From an uncultured Faecalibacterium sp. (GTDB lineage Bacteria > Bacillota > Clostridia > Oscillospirales > Ruminococcaceae), in NCBI GenBank assembly GCA_937907025.1, contig CALESJ010000001.1, forward strand, positions 1-64,000: DNA of 64,000 nucleotides, written 5' to 3'. Numbering within the stretch: position 1 is the stretch's first letter; each line of letters starts with the position of its first letter. This document shows positions 24,301 through 32,709 of this stretch, piece by piece. Position numbers and translations under genes: made by a program. The notes below the pieces were generated by a model. That model worked only from the letters and a program-made list of their open reading frames with translations. It ran no database searches and was not told where the DNA came from.

Positions 24301-24951
24301 AAATCCATGAGCATGACCCAGGGTTCCACCTATGAGAGCAACCTGAGCTCTCTGGACTATGTGGACTTCAGTGACCCCAGCGGCATCAGCATCTACCCGC
24401 TGGACTTTGAAAGCAAAGAACATGTGACCGACCTGCTCAGCGATTACAACAGTCGGATGGAAGCCGCCGGCAAGGAGGACCAGGTCATCACCTACACCGA
24501 CACGGTGGGCACCCTCATGTCCTCGGTGACCGATATTATCGACATCATCAGCTATGTGCTCATCGCCTTTGTGGCCATCTCCCTGGTGGTGTCCTCCATC
24601 ATGATCGGCGTCATCACCTACATCAGCGTGCTGGAACGCAAGAAGGAGATCGGCATCCTGCGTGCCATCGGTGCTTCCAAGCGCAACATCTCCCAGGTGT
24701 TCAACGCCGAAACCTTCATCATAGGCCTGACAGCCGGCCTCATCGGTATCGGTCTGACCCTGGTGATCCTGGTGCCGGGCAACGCCCTGATCCATCACCT
24801 GGCCAACACCAACGACATTAACGCTTATCTGCCGGTGGGCGGTGCGGTGGTCCTGATTGCCCTGAGCGTGCTGCTGACCCTGCTGGGCGGCCTGATCCCT
24901 GCCAGCAAGGCAGCCAAGAGCGACCCGGTGGCGGCACTGCGCACCGAATGA
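21343..24951 (+). CDS. MacB-like fused ABC transporter with very large extracytoplasmic region
   Basis: A 1202-residue single-chain exporter. N-terminal ATPase: Walker A GPSGSGKT (38-45), signature MSGGQMQR, Walker B LLADEPTGALDS. Then a first membrane helix (ILTSFAGSIGIIGIALILSLSSG), an external region of about 780 residues rich in Met, Gln, Asp and Ser, and a C-terminal FtsX/MacB permease core (IIDIISYVLIAFVAISLVVSS, ISVLERKKEIGILRAIGASKRNI, two more helices). Related proteins export or sense peptides and antibiotics. The giant external region, partly coiled-coil and of low complexity, is much longer than in MacB. GGAG precedes ATG 21343. Confidence 0.88.
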   Translation: MLQIKDISKEYKTGNFVQKALDHVSLNLRSNEFVAILGPSGSGKTTLLNIIGGLDRYDSGDLIINGISTKKYKDRDWDSYRNHTIGFVFQSYNLIPHQTVLANVELALTISGVGKAERRERAIKALEQVGLGKQIHKKPNQMSGGQMQRVAIARALVNNPDILLADEPTGALDSATSVQVMDLLKEVAKDRLVVMVSHNPELAKQYATRVVNLRDGKICSDSDPFEPEGMEEEEPVHKNMGKSSMSLLTALSLSFNNLKTKKARTILTSFAGSIGIIGIALILSLSSGVNTYIQDVERETLSEYPLQIQSAGFDFTSLLAPPASSDKAPDGQVEILDMVTNMFSTMNSNDLKSLKTWLDSGTSGMEPYTSAVEYSYDVSPQIYRLEGDGVRQVNPDSSFAAMGLGSTMSSSSMMSSMMGTDVFYEMPDDADLYTSQYEVKAGRWPENYNECVLVLTSGGGMSDFMLYTLGLRDSAELDKMVQQFVNEEDVTTPQDIGTYTYDDILGITFKLVSSPDYYEYDSEYGVWRDKRDDDAYMRNLVENGEDLTIVGIVQPTEEGGGMLTQSSIAYPASLTRHVAEKAAESEIVQNQLNDPHTNVFTGEPFGEEQGENGFDMESLVSVDEDALKDMFSFDEKDLTKGMSGAFSMGSLGSMDMSSIDMGTVDLSGMIDPNSLQLDLPEFPQMNMADLLQGVQFHVSEESVNALLTGMLNGWNEYMAAHPEADYSGLGDSFLAFLQTEDGCKILQENLQEILDANGITAPSQEEISDLLNQVIAGFMAYCQENHPDIFDPTIPKEDLLALVQKYLAEYLETDEAKEIITAWLNKTFPTAADFAITQEQLENLANDLAAGYQAYAVAQGLPDPSKMGAYFADYMGTDQAQTLLTQSIAQMVDTSGLQTQLAATMSGYMQSMMGSVSQALGESIKTAMASVMEQVMQQIATNMQTAMEQVVQQLGENLASAFQFDPEEFANAFTFNMDADDLSELLKSMSMTQGSTYESNLSSLDYVDFSDPSGISIYPLDFESKEHVTDLLSDYNSRMEAAGKEDQVITYTDTVGTLMSSVTDIIDIISYVLIAFVAISLVVSSIMIGVITYISVLERKKEIGILRAIGASKRNISQVFNAETFIIGLTAGLIGIGLTLVILVPGNALIHHLANTNDINAYLPVGGAVVLIALSVLLTLLGGLIPASKAAKSDPVAALRTE

Positions 24952-24960
24952 CCCTGCCGG

Positions 24961-24999
24961 AAAACAGTCAAAGACCCCTTTCCGTCTTTGGCTGTTTCT
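24961..24999 (+). terminator. Terminator after the ABC transporter gene
   Basis: AACAGTCAAAGAC / GTCTTTGGCTGTT stem with trailing T-rich sequence directly after the stop codon. Confidence 0.75.
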
Positions 25000-25115
25000 G
25001 CTTTCCCGGTCTTGTTCCGGTTTGACGGAACCTCCCTGCAAAGACCGGAAATTTTCTCCCGAAACGAAGAATCCGACGGCAAAATGCCGACCCGTGACAG
25101 AGAAGTGATGTACAA

Positions 25116-25733
25116 ATGAACCATGATTTAGATACGATATTCTTCACTCTGATAGGATATCTTTCGGGCAGCGTGCTGTATGCACAGCTGTTCACCAAAC
25201 TGTTCCGGCACCAGGACCTGATGGAAGTCAGTGACGATAAAAACCCCGGAACCTCCAACGCTTTCCGGTACGGCGGTTTCTGGTGCGGTGCGCTCACCCT
25301 GGTGTGTGACCTGCTCAAAGGATTTGTGCCGGTACACCTGTTTATGGAAGGCCCGCTCCATGAACCCTACTCCTACGCCCTGGTCATGGCCGCCCCCGTG
25401 ATGGGCCATGCGTTCTCGGTATTTTACCATTTCCGCGGCGGAAAGGGCATTGCGGTGACCTTTGGCTGTCTGCTGGGGCTGCTGCCCGTCTGGCAGCCCC
25501 TGGCCACTTTGGCCGGGTATTTTATCCTGTTTTCGCTGGTGCTCAAGATCACACCCAACTATTACCGCACCCTGGCGGCGTATGTGTGCTCTCTGGCCAC
25601 CATGCTCTTTGTGGTGGACCGGCCCGAGATCTGTATCGGGTTCTGGTTCATCTCTTTTGCGGTGCTCTGCCGCTTGCTGACCAGCAAGGAAAAGAAAGAA
25701 CAGATTGGGGTGAAATTGTTATGGAAGCGTTGA
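25116..25733 (+). CDS. plsY: Acyl-phosphate glycerol-3-phosphate acyltransferase PlsY
   Basis: A 205-residue polytopic membrane protein with the PlsY motifs: GYLSGSVLYAQL (GS motif), KNPGTSNAFRYGG (GTSNAFR replaces the usual GATN-R block) and GHAFSVFYHFRGGKGIAVTFG. It makes lysophosphatidic acid from acyl-phosphate at the membrane. It overlaps the next gene by 13 bases, linking phospholipid and glycolipid synthesis in one transcript. Confidence 0.88.
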   Translation: MNHDLDTIFFTLIGYLSGSVLYAQLFTKLFRHQDLMEVSDDKNPGTSNAFRYGGFWCGALTLVCDLLKGFVPVHLFMEGPLHEPYSYALVMAAPVMGHAFSVFYHFRGGKGIAVTFGCLLGLLPVWQPLATLAGYFILFSLVLKITPNYYRTLAAYVCSLATMLFVVDRPEICIGFWFISFAVLCRLLTSKEKKEQIGVKLLWKR

Positions 25734-26851
25734 TCCTGACCTGCGGAACCGGCGGCGGCCATAACTCTGCGGCCAAGGCTATTCAGGAAGAAATGCGCAT
25801 CCGGGGCCACAGAGCGGTGGTGCTGAATCCGTATACCCTGTACAGCAAAAAGCTGGCAGACAAAATTGATGAATCCTATATTGCCATGGTGCAGAACCGC
25901 CCCCGGCTGTTCGGGGCGGTGTACCAGGCAGGGCAGCTGTACCGCAAACTGCCCTGCCGCTCCCCGGTGTATTATGTGAACCGGCGGATGGTGCCTATCA
26001 TGCGCAGCTACCTGGCACGGCATTCCTATGACATCATCCTCACCACCCACCTGTACCCGGCGGAGATCATCACCAACATGAAGGACCGCAGTGTGCCCAT
26101 CCCCCGGGCCATTTATGTGTCCACCGACTATGTGTGCATCCCGTTTACCGAGGAAACCAACTGTGATGCCTATATTGCGCCCGCCCAGGACCTGGTTTCG
26201 GACTTTGCAGGCCGCGGCATTCCGCCGGAAAAGCTGCATCCCTTCGGCATTCCCACCAGCCGTGCCTTTGCCGAACCGGAAAGCCGGGAAAATGCCCGGC
26301 AGCGCCTGAACCTGGACCCGAACAAAAAGTATATCCTGGTGGCCGGGGGCAGTATGGGCGGCGGTACCATCCGGGAAACCATCCATGCCCTCATGGAAGG
26401 GGCACACAGCAGCCCGGATACAGCCCTGGTCATCGTCTGCGGCAACAACAAGGCCCTGTATGAGGAGATCGCCCCCTGCCGGAGCGAAAACATCCTTGTG
26501 GTGGGCCATACCGATGACATGGCCGGATACATGCGGGCCTGTGATCTGTTCATCACCAAACCGGGCGGACTTTCCTCCACCGAGGCCGCCGTTTCCGGCA
26601 TTCCCATGCTCCACACGGCGGGCATTCCCGGCTGTGAAACCTACAATGCGGACTACTTTGCCGCCCACGGCATGAGCGAGGTATGCAGCGATGCCAAGGA
26701 GGTGGCCGACCGGGCGGCAGCTATCCTGGCCGACCCGGAAAAGTGCCGCGAGATGGTGCGCAGCCAGCACGCTATGTTTGACGGCGGCGCGGCAGGGCGC
26801 ATCTGTAACTTTGCGGAACGCTTCTCCCGTGTGGGAATCCGCTGCGAGTGA
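25721..26851 (+). CDS. MurG/MGDG-synthase-type lipid glycosyltransferase
   Basis: A 376-residue GT28-type glycosyltransferase. The N-terminal Rossmann half carries LILTCGTGGGHNSAAKAIQEEM, the MGDG-synthase/UgtP signature, plus TTHLYPAEIITNM. The C-terminal nucleotide-sugar half has LVAGGSMGGGTIRETI, VGHTDDMAGYMRACDLFITKPGGLSSTEAAVSGIPML. It probably glycosylates diacylglycerol, consistent with overlap with plsY. ATG 25721 sits inside the plsY end. Confidence 0.87.
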   Translation: MEALILTCGTGGGHNSAAKAIQEEMRIRGHRAVVLNPYTLYSKKLADKIDESYIAMVQNRPRLFGAVYQAGQLYRKLPCRSPVYYVNRRMVPIMRSYLARHSYDIILTTHLYPAEIITNMKDRSVPIPRAIYVSTDYVCIPFTEETNCDAYIAPAQDLVSDFAGRGIPPEKLHPFGIPTSRAFAEPESRENARQRLNLDPNKKYILVAGGSMGGGTIRETIHALMEGAHSSPDTALVIVCGNNKALYEEIAPCRSENILVVGHTDDMAGYMRACDLFITKPGGLSSTEAAVSGIPMLHTAGIPGCETYNADYFAAHGMSEVCSDAKEVADRAAAILADPEKCREMVRSQHAMFDGGAAGRICNFAERFSRVGIRCE

Positions 26852-26861
26852 ATCCGTTTTG

Positions 26862-26920
26862 AAAAAACAAACCAGCCGCCTGTCGGAATCTTGCTTCCGG
26901 CAGGCGGCTGGTTTGTTTTG
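26862..26920. terminator. Long bidirectional terminator
   Basis: A stem of about 18 bp (AAACAAACCAGCCGCCTG and its complement) between the convergent glycosyltransferase and LytTR genes, with A/T runs on both sides. Confidence 0.85.
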
Positions 26921-26926
26921 TTTGGT

Positions 26927-27655
26927 TCAGGGGCAGGGCAGAGCCCACAGCTCGGCGGGCGGCTGCCGTTCCCGGATGCGCCGGGTCACTTCCTGGTGGT
27001 GCAGCCGGCTGCAGGGGACCCGACTGCCGTAGGCCAGGGTGAGCACATCCCGGAACAGGTTTTCCACATGCAGCAGGTTCACCACATAGCTCTTGTGGGT
27101 GCGGGCAAACCCGAAAGGCTCCAGCTGCCGGGCAATCTGGCTGATCTGCCCGCTGAACTGGTAGCGGGCGTGTTCGCCCACCAGGGTGATGCGCCGCACA
27201 TCCGATTCAAAGTAGTAGATTTCGCTGTGCTTGATCTGCACGGTGCCTTCTGCACTGGAAAAGCTGTAATAAAAGTCCGGTGTTTCGCAGTGGGTCAGGG
27301 CCAGCCAGACCTCCCGGCACAGAAGTTCTTCGGAAAAAGGCCGTACCAGATACCCACAGGCCCGGGTGTGGTAACCGGAAATGGCCCAGCGCTCGTTGTC
27401 TGCCAGCAAAAGCAGACTCATGGCCGGGTGGACCCGGTGCAGCTGTATGGCGGCCGAAAGTCCGCTGCCGTCACGGCCCACGTCCAGCAGAATCAGGTCA
27501 AACCGGCGTCCCCGGGCGTACTCCGCCAGCAGGGTGCGGGGAGAGGCAAAACAGACAAATTCCAGTCCCATATGCTTTTTCAGCGGGGCCAGATCGGTCA
27601 GCAGCTGCCGGTTTTCCTGCCGGTCACAGCCGCATACAGCAACGTAGCGTATCAT
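26927..27655 (-). CDS. LytTR response regulator
   Basis: A 242-residue regulator. Receiver domain, residues about 1-118: LILLDVG phospho-acceptor region, conserved YLVRP near the end. LytTR DNA-binding domain, about 140-235: IYYFESDVRRITLVGEHARYQFSGQISQIARQL, FARTHKSYVVNLLHV. ATG 27655 has GGAAGGAGG. No histidine kinase is adjacent. It lies divergent from the truncated permease at 27897. Confidence 0.88.
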   Translation of the reverse strand: MIRYVAVCGCDRQENRQLLTDLAPLKKHMGLEFVCFASPRTLLAEYARGRRFDLILLDVGRDGSGLSAAIQLHRVHPAMSLLLLADNERWAISGYHTRACGYLVRPFSEELLCREVWLALTHCETPDFYYSFSSAEGTVQIKHSEIYYFESDVRRITLVGEHARYQFSGQISQIARQLEPFGFARTHKSYVVNLLHVENLFRDVLTLAYGSRVPCSRLHHQEVTRRIRERQPPAELWALPCP

Positions 27656-27896
27656 GGCGCCCCTCCTTCCCGGATTCGGAAATCTGCCGGGGCAATACAC
27701 AAAATCTGTCCCGTTTTTGGCTGTCTGGTATCTATCATAGGGCTTTTTTGCCCCGAAGGCAACCGCTTTTTGCTGATTTTGACAGTAAAAGTGCCGATTA
27801 TGCAGCAGCTGTATCCGCTATTGCGAAAACTTGGTATAGTGAGGCCGAACTGCCGCAGAACTTTCAGACGGCGGCAGGCACAAGGAGGAAATCTTT

Positions 27897-28403
27897 ATGG
27901 CAAACACTCCGCAGGCGGCCGCATCCGCCCAGGGCGGCATGAAAAAGACCCTGTCGCTGTGGAACTTCTTCACCATCGGGTTCGGTGCCATCATCGGCAC
28001 CGGCTGGGTGCTGCAGGTGGGGGACTGGATGGTCACCGGCGGCGGCCCCATCGCCGCCATGATCGCCTTTGCCATCGGGGCGCTGTTCCTGGTACCTATC
28101 GGGGCAGTGTTCGGGGAACTCACCGCCGCCATTCCCATCTCCGGCGGCATTGTGGAATATGTGGACCGCACCTTCGGCCACACCATGAGCTATATCACCG
28201 GCTGGTTCCTGGTGCTGGGCAACGGCATCCTGTGCCCCTGGGAGGCCATCGCCATCTCCACCCTGGTCAGCCAGATGTTCGGGGACCTGTTCCCGGCGCT
28301 GCGGGCGGTCAAACTGTACACCATCCTGGGGGCGGATGTTTACCTGTTTCCCACCATCATCGCCCTGGGTTCAGCAGCACCATCACCGCAATGGGTGGGA
28401 TGA
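27897..28403 (+). pseudogene. APC-family amino-acid permease, 3' truncated
   Basis: Begins as a normal APC-superfamily permease: KKTLSLWNFFTIGFGAIIGTGWVLQVGDWM, GALFLVPIGAVFGELTAAIPISGGIVEYVDRTFG, YITGWFLVLGNGILCPWEAIAIS. It ends after about 155 real residues (AAG GAGG ribosome site, ATG 27897); a complete member has about 450. At about 28370 the sequence becomes the reverse complement of oppC, giving the tail SAAPSPQWVG. The gene has lost roughly two thirds of its length. Confidence 0.85.
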
Positions 28404-29403
28404 TCTGGTAGGGGTGGGTGGTGAAGCTGTTGTACAGCTCATTGATCAGCGAACCCAGCGAGCACTGGGGCACCGGGATGCCCAGACCCACAAAGCTCAG
28501 GAACGCCTCGGTGAAGATGGCGGTGGGGATGCTGAACATGACCTGGGTGATGATGGGTCCGATGATGTTGGGCAGCACTTCCCGGAAGATGATGAAGAAG
28601 CTGCCCGCGCCCAGGGTACGGGAGGCCAGCACGAATTCCTGGGCCTTGAGCTTGAGCATCTCCGCACGGGCGATGCGGCTCATGCCCACCCATTCGGTGA
28701 GCATCAGGGCAAAGACGATGGTCAGGATGCCGGGCTGCAGAACCAACAGCAGCAGGGTACAGATGACCAGACGGGGAATGCCGTTGGCCACTTCCAGGAA
28801 CCGCTGCATGATCATATCCACCTTGCCGCCGAAGTAGCCGGAGATCAGGCCGTAGGACATGCCGATGACCATATCAATGACGGCGGCGGCCACGGCGATG
28901 ATCAGGCTGACCCGGGCACCTTCCCAGGTTCGGGTCCAGATATCGCGGCCGAAGTTGTCGGAGCCGAACCAGTAGTACACGTCGTCCAGGCCCTTTTCCT
29001 CATACTGGTTGGTGACCATGGTGCCGGTGGTGGTGGCGATGGTTTCGCTGCCATCGAAGATGCCCAGATTCTCAATGACCGGGATGCGGGGCGCCAGGTT
29101 TTTCTGGCTCAGCTCCTGGCCGGAATAGGTGTACTGGTTCATGCCGGGGCCGAAAATGGCCATCAGGGTGATGACCACGATCATGATGAGCCCGAATACC
29201 GCACTCTTTTTGTGGAAGAAGCGGATGCGCACATCCTTCCAGAAGCTCTGGGAGGCAAAGTTGGTGTCGATCTGAATGTCGTCGGCGTTGCCTTTCAGCT
29301 GGAAATCCTGCTCGGTAAACGTATGTTCCGGGAAGGCAGCGTTCACGGCGGCAACGTCGTTGAGCGTGTCAATCTTCACGCGGGCGGCAGCTGCTTGTGC
29401 CAT
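28357..29403 (-). CDS. oppC: Oligopeptide ABC transporter permease OppC/DppC, 3' truncated
   Basis: 348 residues. N-terminal soluble region and first helix (AVFGLIMIVVITLMAIFG), a periplasmic loop, then the binding-protein-dependent permease domain (FGSDNFGRDIWTRTWEGARVSLIIAV, ASRTLGAGSFFIIFREVLPNIIGPI with the EAA-type loop, EAFLSFVGLGI). The end HPYQIIPPIAVMVLLNPGR replaces the usual ~20-30 residue tail (FNLLGDGLRDALDP type). The last codons read into the inverted APC fragment. Translationally linked to oppB (1-base gap). The expected oppD/oppF ATPases are absent downstream. Confidence 0.88.
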   Translation of the reverse strand: MAQAAAARVKIDTLNDVAAVNAAFPEHTFTEQDFQLKGNADDIQIDTNFASQSFWKDVRIRFFHKKSAVFGLIMIVVITLMAIFGPGMNQYTYSGQELSQKNLAPRIPVIENLGIFDGSETIATTTGTMVTNQYEEKGLDDVYYWFGSDNFGRDIWTRTWEGARVSLIIAVAAAVIDMVIGMSYGLISGYFGGKVDMIMQRFLEVANGIPRLVICTLLLLVLQPGILTIVFALMLTEWVGMSRIARAEMLKLKAQEFVLASRTLGAGSFFIIFREVLPNIIGPIITQVMFSIPTAIFTEAFLSFVGLGIPVPQCSLGSLINELYNSFTTHPYQIIPPIAVMVLLNPGR

Positions 29404-29404
29404 A

Positions 29405-30340
29405 TCAGTTCCCCTCCTTCGAAAGACGGATCCGCGGGTCAATGACACCGTACAGGATGTCCACGACCAGCATGATGCCGATGTACATGGCGCTGTAAAT
29501 AAAGCTCAGGCTGATGACTACGTTGTAGTCATTGGACTGAATGGCGGTGACCAGCAGGCTGCCCACGCCGGGAATGGCAAAAATCTTTTCCACCACCAGG
29601 GAACCGGTCATCAGGTCTACCACCAGGGGCGCCAGCACCGTGATGATGGGGATGAGGGCATTGCGCAGAGCATGACGGAAGATCAACGCCGGGCCGGAAA
29701 TGCCCTTGCTTTCGGCCAGCAGCATGTAGTCGCTGTCCAGCACTTCCAGCATCTCGCTGCGGGTGAACCGGGCGATGGATGCCATGGTGAACATGGAAAG
29801 GGAGATACTGGGCAAAATGCTGGAGCCGGTGATATCGCTGGCACTGAACAGCATAGGGAACCACCGCAGGCGGAACCCAAAGGTGTAGGACAGGGCCAGG
29901 GCAAAGACGTAGGACGGCACCGAAACGCCGATGACCGAGATGATGGTGGCCAGGGTATCCCAGACGGTGTCCCGCTTGAGGGCGGCGATGATGCCCAGCA
30001 CCAGGCCCACCACGGCGCCCAGCAGCACCGCCATACCGCCGATCTGGATGGAAATGGGCAGCCGGGTCTGGATCAGCTGGCTGATGGGGGTATTTTTGGA
30101 AATGTTGTAGCTCACACCCAGGTCACCCCGCAGCATACCGCCCACATACTTGAAGAACTGCACGATGACCGGCTGGTCCAGGCCATACTTGGCGTACAGG
30201 GCCGCGCGCATGTCGTCGGTGAGCTTTTCATCGTTAAAAGGCGAGCCGGGCATGAGTTTCATCAGGATGAACAGCACCAGCAAAATCGCCAGAAGGGTAA
30301 ACAGCGAAGTCAGGATGCGCTTGAGGATGTATTTCTTCAC
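29405..30340 (-). CDS. oppB: Oligopeptide ABC transporter permease OppB/DppB
   Basis: A 311-residue integral membrane permease with the BPD_transp_1 pattern: KKYILKRILTSLFTLLAILLVLFILMKLMPGSPF at the N-terminus, GDLGVSYNISKNTPISQLI, ALRNALIPIITVLAPLVVDLMTGSLVVEKIFAIPGVG (EAA loop) and DPRIRLSKEGN at the end. GTG 30340 is chosen because AAGGAGG lies upstream and the family starts with this basic-hydrophobic block. Full length. Confidence 0.9.
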   Translation of the reverse strand: MKKYILKRILTSLFTLLAILLVLFILMKLMPGSPFNDEKLTDDMRAALYAKYGLDQPVIVQFFKYVGGMLRGDLGVSYNISKNTPISQLIQTRLPISIQIGGMAVLLGAVVGLVLGIIAALKRDTVWDTLATIISVIGVSVPSYVFALALSYTFGFRLRWFPMLFSASDITGSSILPSISLSMFTMASIARFTRSEMLEVLDSDYMLLAESKGISGPALIFRHALRNALIPIITVLAPLVVDLMTGSLVVEKIFAIPGVGSLLVTAIQSNDYNVVISLSFIYSAMYIGIMLVVDILYGVIDPRIRLSKEGN

Positions 30341-30414
30341 GGTGGGAGATTCCTCCTTCTTTTGGCAGGGGAGAGGGCGTTTCGCACAAACACGCCCTGT
30401 GGAAACCCTGCCAA

Positions 30415-30456
30415 TCAAAAAAGCCGCGCAGCGTGCGGAACGCGACCACTGCGCGG
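30415..30456 (-). terminator. Intra-operon terminator between oppA and oppB
   Basis: Minus-strand stem CCGCGCAG / CTGCGCGG followed by six T, 15 bases after the oppA stop. Partial termination here would give more binding protein than permease. Confidence 0.8.
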
Positions 30457-30470
30457 TCAGATTGCGGGTA

Positions 30471-32162
30471 TCAGCCGGCTTTCACGGCGTTCTTGTACAC
30501 ACGGTTGAGGGCCACGGGGTGGAACTCAATGCCGGTGACGTTGGGGTTGACCATCTCGGCGTTGCACTGGGTGTACAGCGGGTAGATGACAGCTTCGTCC
30601 AGAACGATCTTTTCGGCGTCATACATGGCGCTCCAACGGCCTTCGGGGTCGGTGCACAGGTCACCGGTGCTGCAGGATTCGATGATGGCATCGTAATCCG
30701 CATTGGACCACAGACCGTAGTTGTTGGAGTTGCCGGTGGTCCACATGCTCAGGTAGGTCATGGGATCAGCGTAGTCGGGGCCCCAGCGGGTCAGACCCAG
30801 CTGGAAGTTGCCGTTCTGCATATCTTCCACGCGCTGCTTCTTGGGTTCAATGACCAGATTGATGGTCATGCCGGGCAGGGTGGTTTCCAGCTGTTCCTTC
30901 ACAACCTGGGCAACCTTCTGCGGCGCATCGTCGGAGTCAACGACCATATCAAAGGTGAAGCTGTCCACGCCCAGCTCCTGCTTGGCGGTTTCGTAGTAGC
31001 TCAGGGCCTTTTCGGGATCATAAGCGCAGGCGTCGGCATACTTGGTCTGGTCGGCGCTGAAGTCGCTGCCGTCCGGGCCGGTGGCGAACTGCGGCGGCAC
31101 AGCGGTAAAGGTGGGAGTGCTGCCGTCCTTCAGAACATCACTGCAGATGGACTCACGGTCCAGGGCAAAGGTCATAGCCAGACGCAGGTTCTCGTTGGCC
31201 AGTTCAGGCACACCGGCAATGTTGGGGCTGATGTACCACAGGTAACCGGCGCCGCGGCTCTCAAAGGCGGGATCGTCCTTGACCTGGTCGACCTGTTCGC
31301 CGTTGACCAGGGTGGTGTCCAGCGCACCGGTCTGGTAGCTCATCAAAGCCTGCTGGCTGTCCTGGATGACCTGGTAGTTCAGGCCGGACAGCTGCACCTT
31401 GTCGGCATCATAGTAGCTGTCGTTCTTTTCCAGGGAGAAAGCGGTGGCGGCGGGTTCGTAGCTGGTCAGCACGAAAGCACCGTTGGAAAGGGTGGTTTCA
31501 GGGCTGGTGGCGAAGGTATCGCCGCAGCTCTCATAGAATGCCTGGTTCACCGGATAGAAGGTGGGGAAGTACATCAGGCTCAGGAAGTAGCTCACAGGCA
31601 CATTCAGCTGCACTTCCAGGGTCTTGTCGTCCACGGCCTTGACGCCCAGCTCGGAAACGTCCTTGGTGCCGGCGATGATGTCGGCGGCGTTGACGACCTG
31701 GCCGATGTCACTGAACATGTAGGAATATTCCGAAGCGGTGGCCGGGTCCACGGCACGCTGCCAGCCGAACACGAAGTCGTTGGCGGTGACGGGTTCCCCG
31801 TTGGACCAGTTGGCATCTTCCCGGATGTGGAAGGTGTAGGTCTTGCCGTCTTCGCTCACATCGTAGCTTTCGGCACAGGCGGGCACAGCAGCGCCTTCGG
31901 CGTCCATCTGCATCAGACCGTCGGTATAATCGGCGATGACCTCAAAGGAGGTGCCGTCGGTGGCGATCTGCGGGTCCAGGGATTCCACGGGCGTTTCCAG
32001 CATGACGTTCAGCGCCGAGGACGAAGTGCCTGTGGCGCTGGCGGCGGCTTCACCGGTGGCACCGGTGGTGGCCGCACTGCCACCCGATGCACCGCAGCCG
32101 GTGGCGGTCAATGCCATAGCAGCAGCCATGGCAGCAGCCAGCACGGATTTTGCGTTTTTCAT
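30471..32162 (-). CDS. oppA: Oligopeptide-binding lipoprotein OppA
   Basis: A 563-residue family-5 solute-binding protein. Lipoprotein signal MKNAKSVLAAAMAAAMALTATGC with lipobox TATGC, then a Gly/Ala/Thr linker, then the SBP_bac_5 domain: PVESLDPQIATDGTSFEVI, YDVSEDGKTYTFHIREDANWSNGEPVTANDFVFGWQR, NENLRLAMTFALDRESICSDV, LTRWGPDYADPMTYLSMW. It delivers peptides to OppBC. ATG 32162 carries AGGAAGG upstream. The transporter as a whole may be non-functional here because oppC is clipped and the ATPase genes are missing. Confidence 0.92.
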   Translation of the reverse strand: MKNAKSVLAAAMAAAMALTATGCGASGGSAATTGATGEAAASATGTSSSALNVMLETPVESLDPQIATDGTSFEVIADYTDGLMQMDAEGAAVPACAESYDVSEDGKTYTFHIREDANWSNGEPVTANDFVFGWQRAVDPATASEYSYMFSDIGQVVNAADIIAGTKDVSELGVKAVDDKTLEVQLNVPVSYFLSLMYFPTFYPVNQAFYESCGDTFATSPETTLSNGAFVLTSYEPAATAFSLEKNDSYYDADKVQLSGLNYQVIQDSQQALMSYQTGALDTTLVNGEQVDQVKDDPAFESRGAGYLWYISPNIAGVPELANENLRLAMTFALDRESICSDVLKDGSTPTFTAVPPQFATGPDGSDFSADQTKYADACAYDPEKALSYYETAKQELGVDSFTFDMVVDSDDAPQKVAQVVKEQLETTLPGMTINLVIEPKKQRVEDMQNGNFQLGLTRWGPDYADPMTYLSMWTTGNSNNYGLWSNADYDAIIESCSTGDLCTDPEGRWSAMYDAEKIVLDEAVIYPLYTQCNAEMVNPNVTGIEFHPVALNRVYKNAVKAG

Positions 32163-32235
32163 GTGTTCAAACCTTCCTCTCACATTCCCACCCCCACCGG
32201 TCTTTCGGCACGGCAAAAATGAGAAATAAAAATAA

Positions 32236-32296
32236 AAAAGCACAAAGGCATAGCGGGGTCTTTTCCGTACGCCTTTGTACTTTAGGTGCCATTATA
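32236..32296 (-). promoter_or_regulatory. oppA promoter with a start-site-proximal terminator-like hairpin
   Basis: A minus-strand TATAAT (32291-32296, poor -35) would start transcription near 32284. Immediately after comes the stem GTACAAAGGC / GCCTTTGTGC (32240-32280) followed by TTTTTTATTTTT. The hairpin would thus be the very 5' end of the oppA message and looks like an attenuator. Elsewhere in the 547-bp gap 32163-32709 the DNA is AT-rich with no gene. Confidence 0.55.
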
Positions 32297-32480
32297 GTCC
32301 CCTTGTCCGGAAATGAAAAGACCTTTTCCCATATTTTCTGCCAAACGGAACGTTTTTCTGTGAATTGAACAAACGACGGTAAAAATATACGGCCGAAATT
32401 CGCCAAAATTTCCAAAACATTTTCACAGACTGTGTTTGGTAGAAAAACAGCGACACACAAAAAGAACGGCACTTTTCAAA

Positions 32481-32505
32481 ATGTGTATTCGAAAGAAATA
32501 CACAT
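32481..32505. promoter_or_regulatory. Inverted repeat ATGTGTATT-N7-AATACACAT
   Basis: A perfect 9-bp inverted repeat in the divergent intergenic region between oppA and the membrane gene at 32710. Its symmetry and AT-rich surroundings fit a repressor operator, or a stem-loop. Confidence 0.5.
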
Positions 32506-32709
32506 AAAATTTTGTGTTTGCCGATGAAAGAGGAGAAAACAAAATTGATAACGTATTTTTATACCGGATATACGGGAAGCCGGACCTGCCGGAACCGTCT
32601 TTCCCGCAAGCGGCTGCGGGATTGACTTTCGGCAGAAAGCGGTGCCATAATAGAGAACGTTCGCGTCCGACCAGATTGGCATATTCTATAAAATATGGGG
32701 GCTTGTTTT

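Noticed and set aside
21133..25041. A 1302-codon reading frame antisense to the giant ABC gene
   Set aside because: GC-rich antisense frames stay open easily. It has His/Gly/Val-rich composition without any domain, while the plus strand has Walker motifs and FtsX helices.
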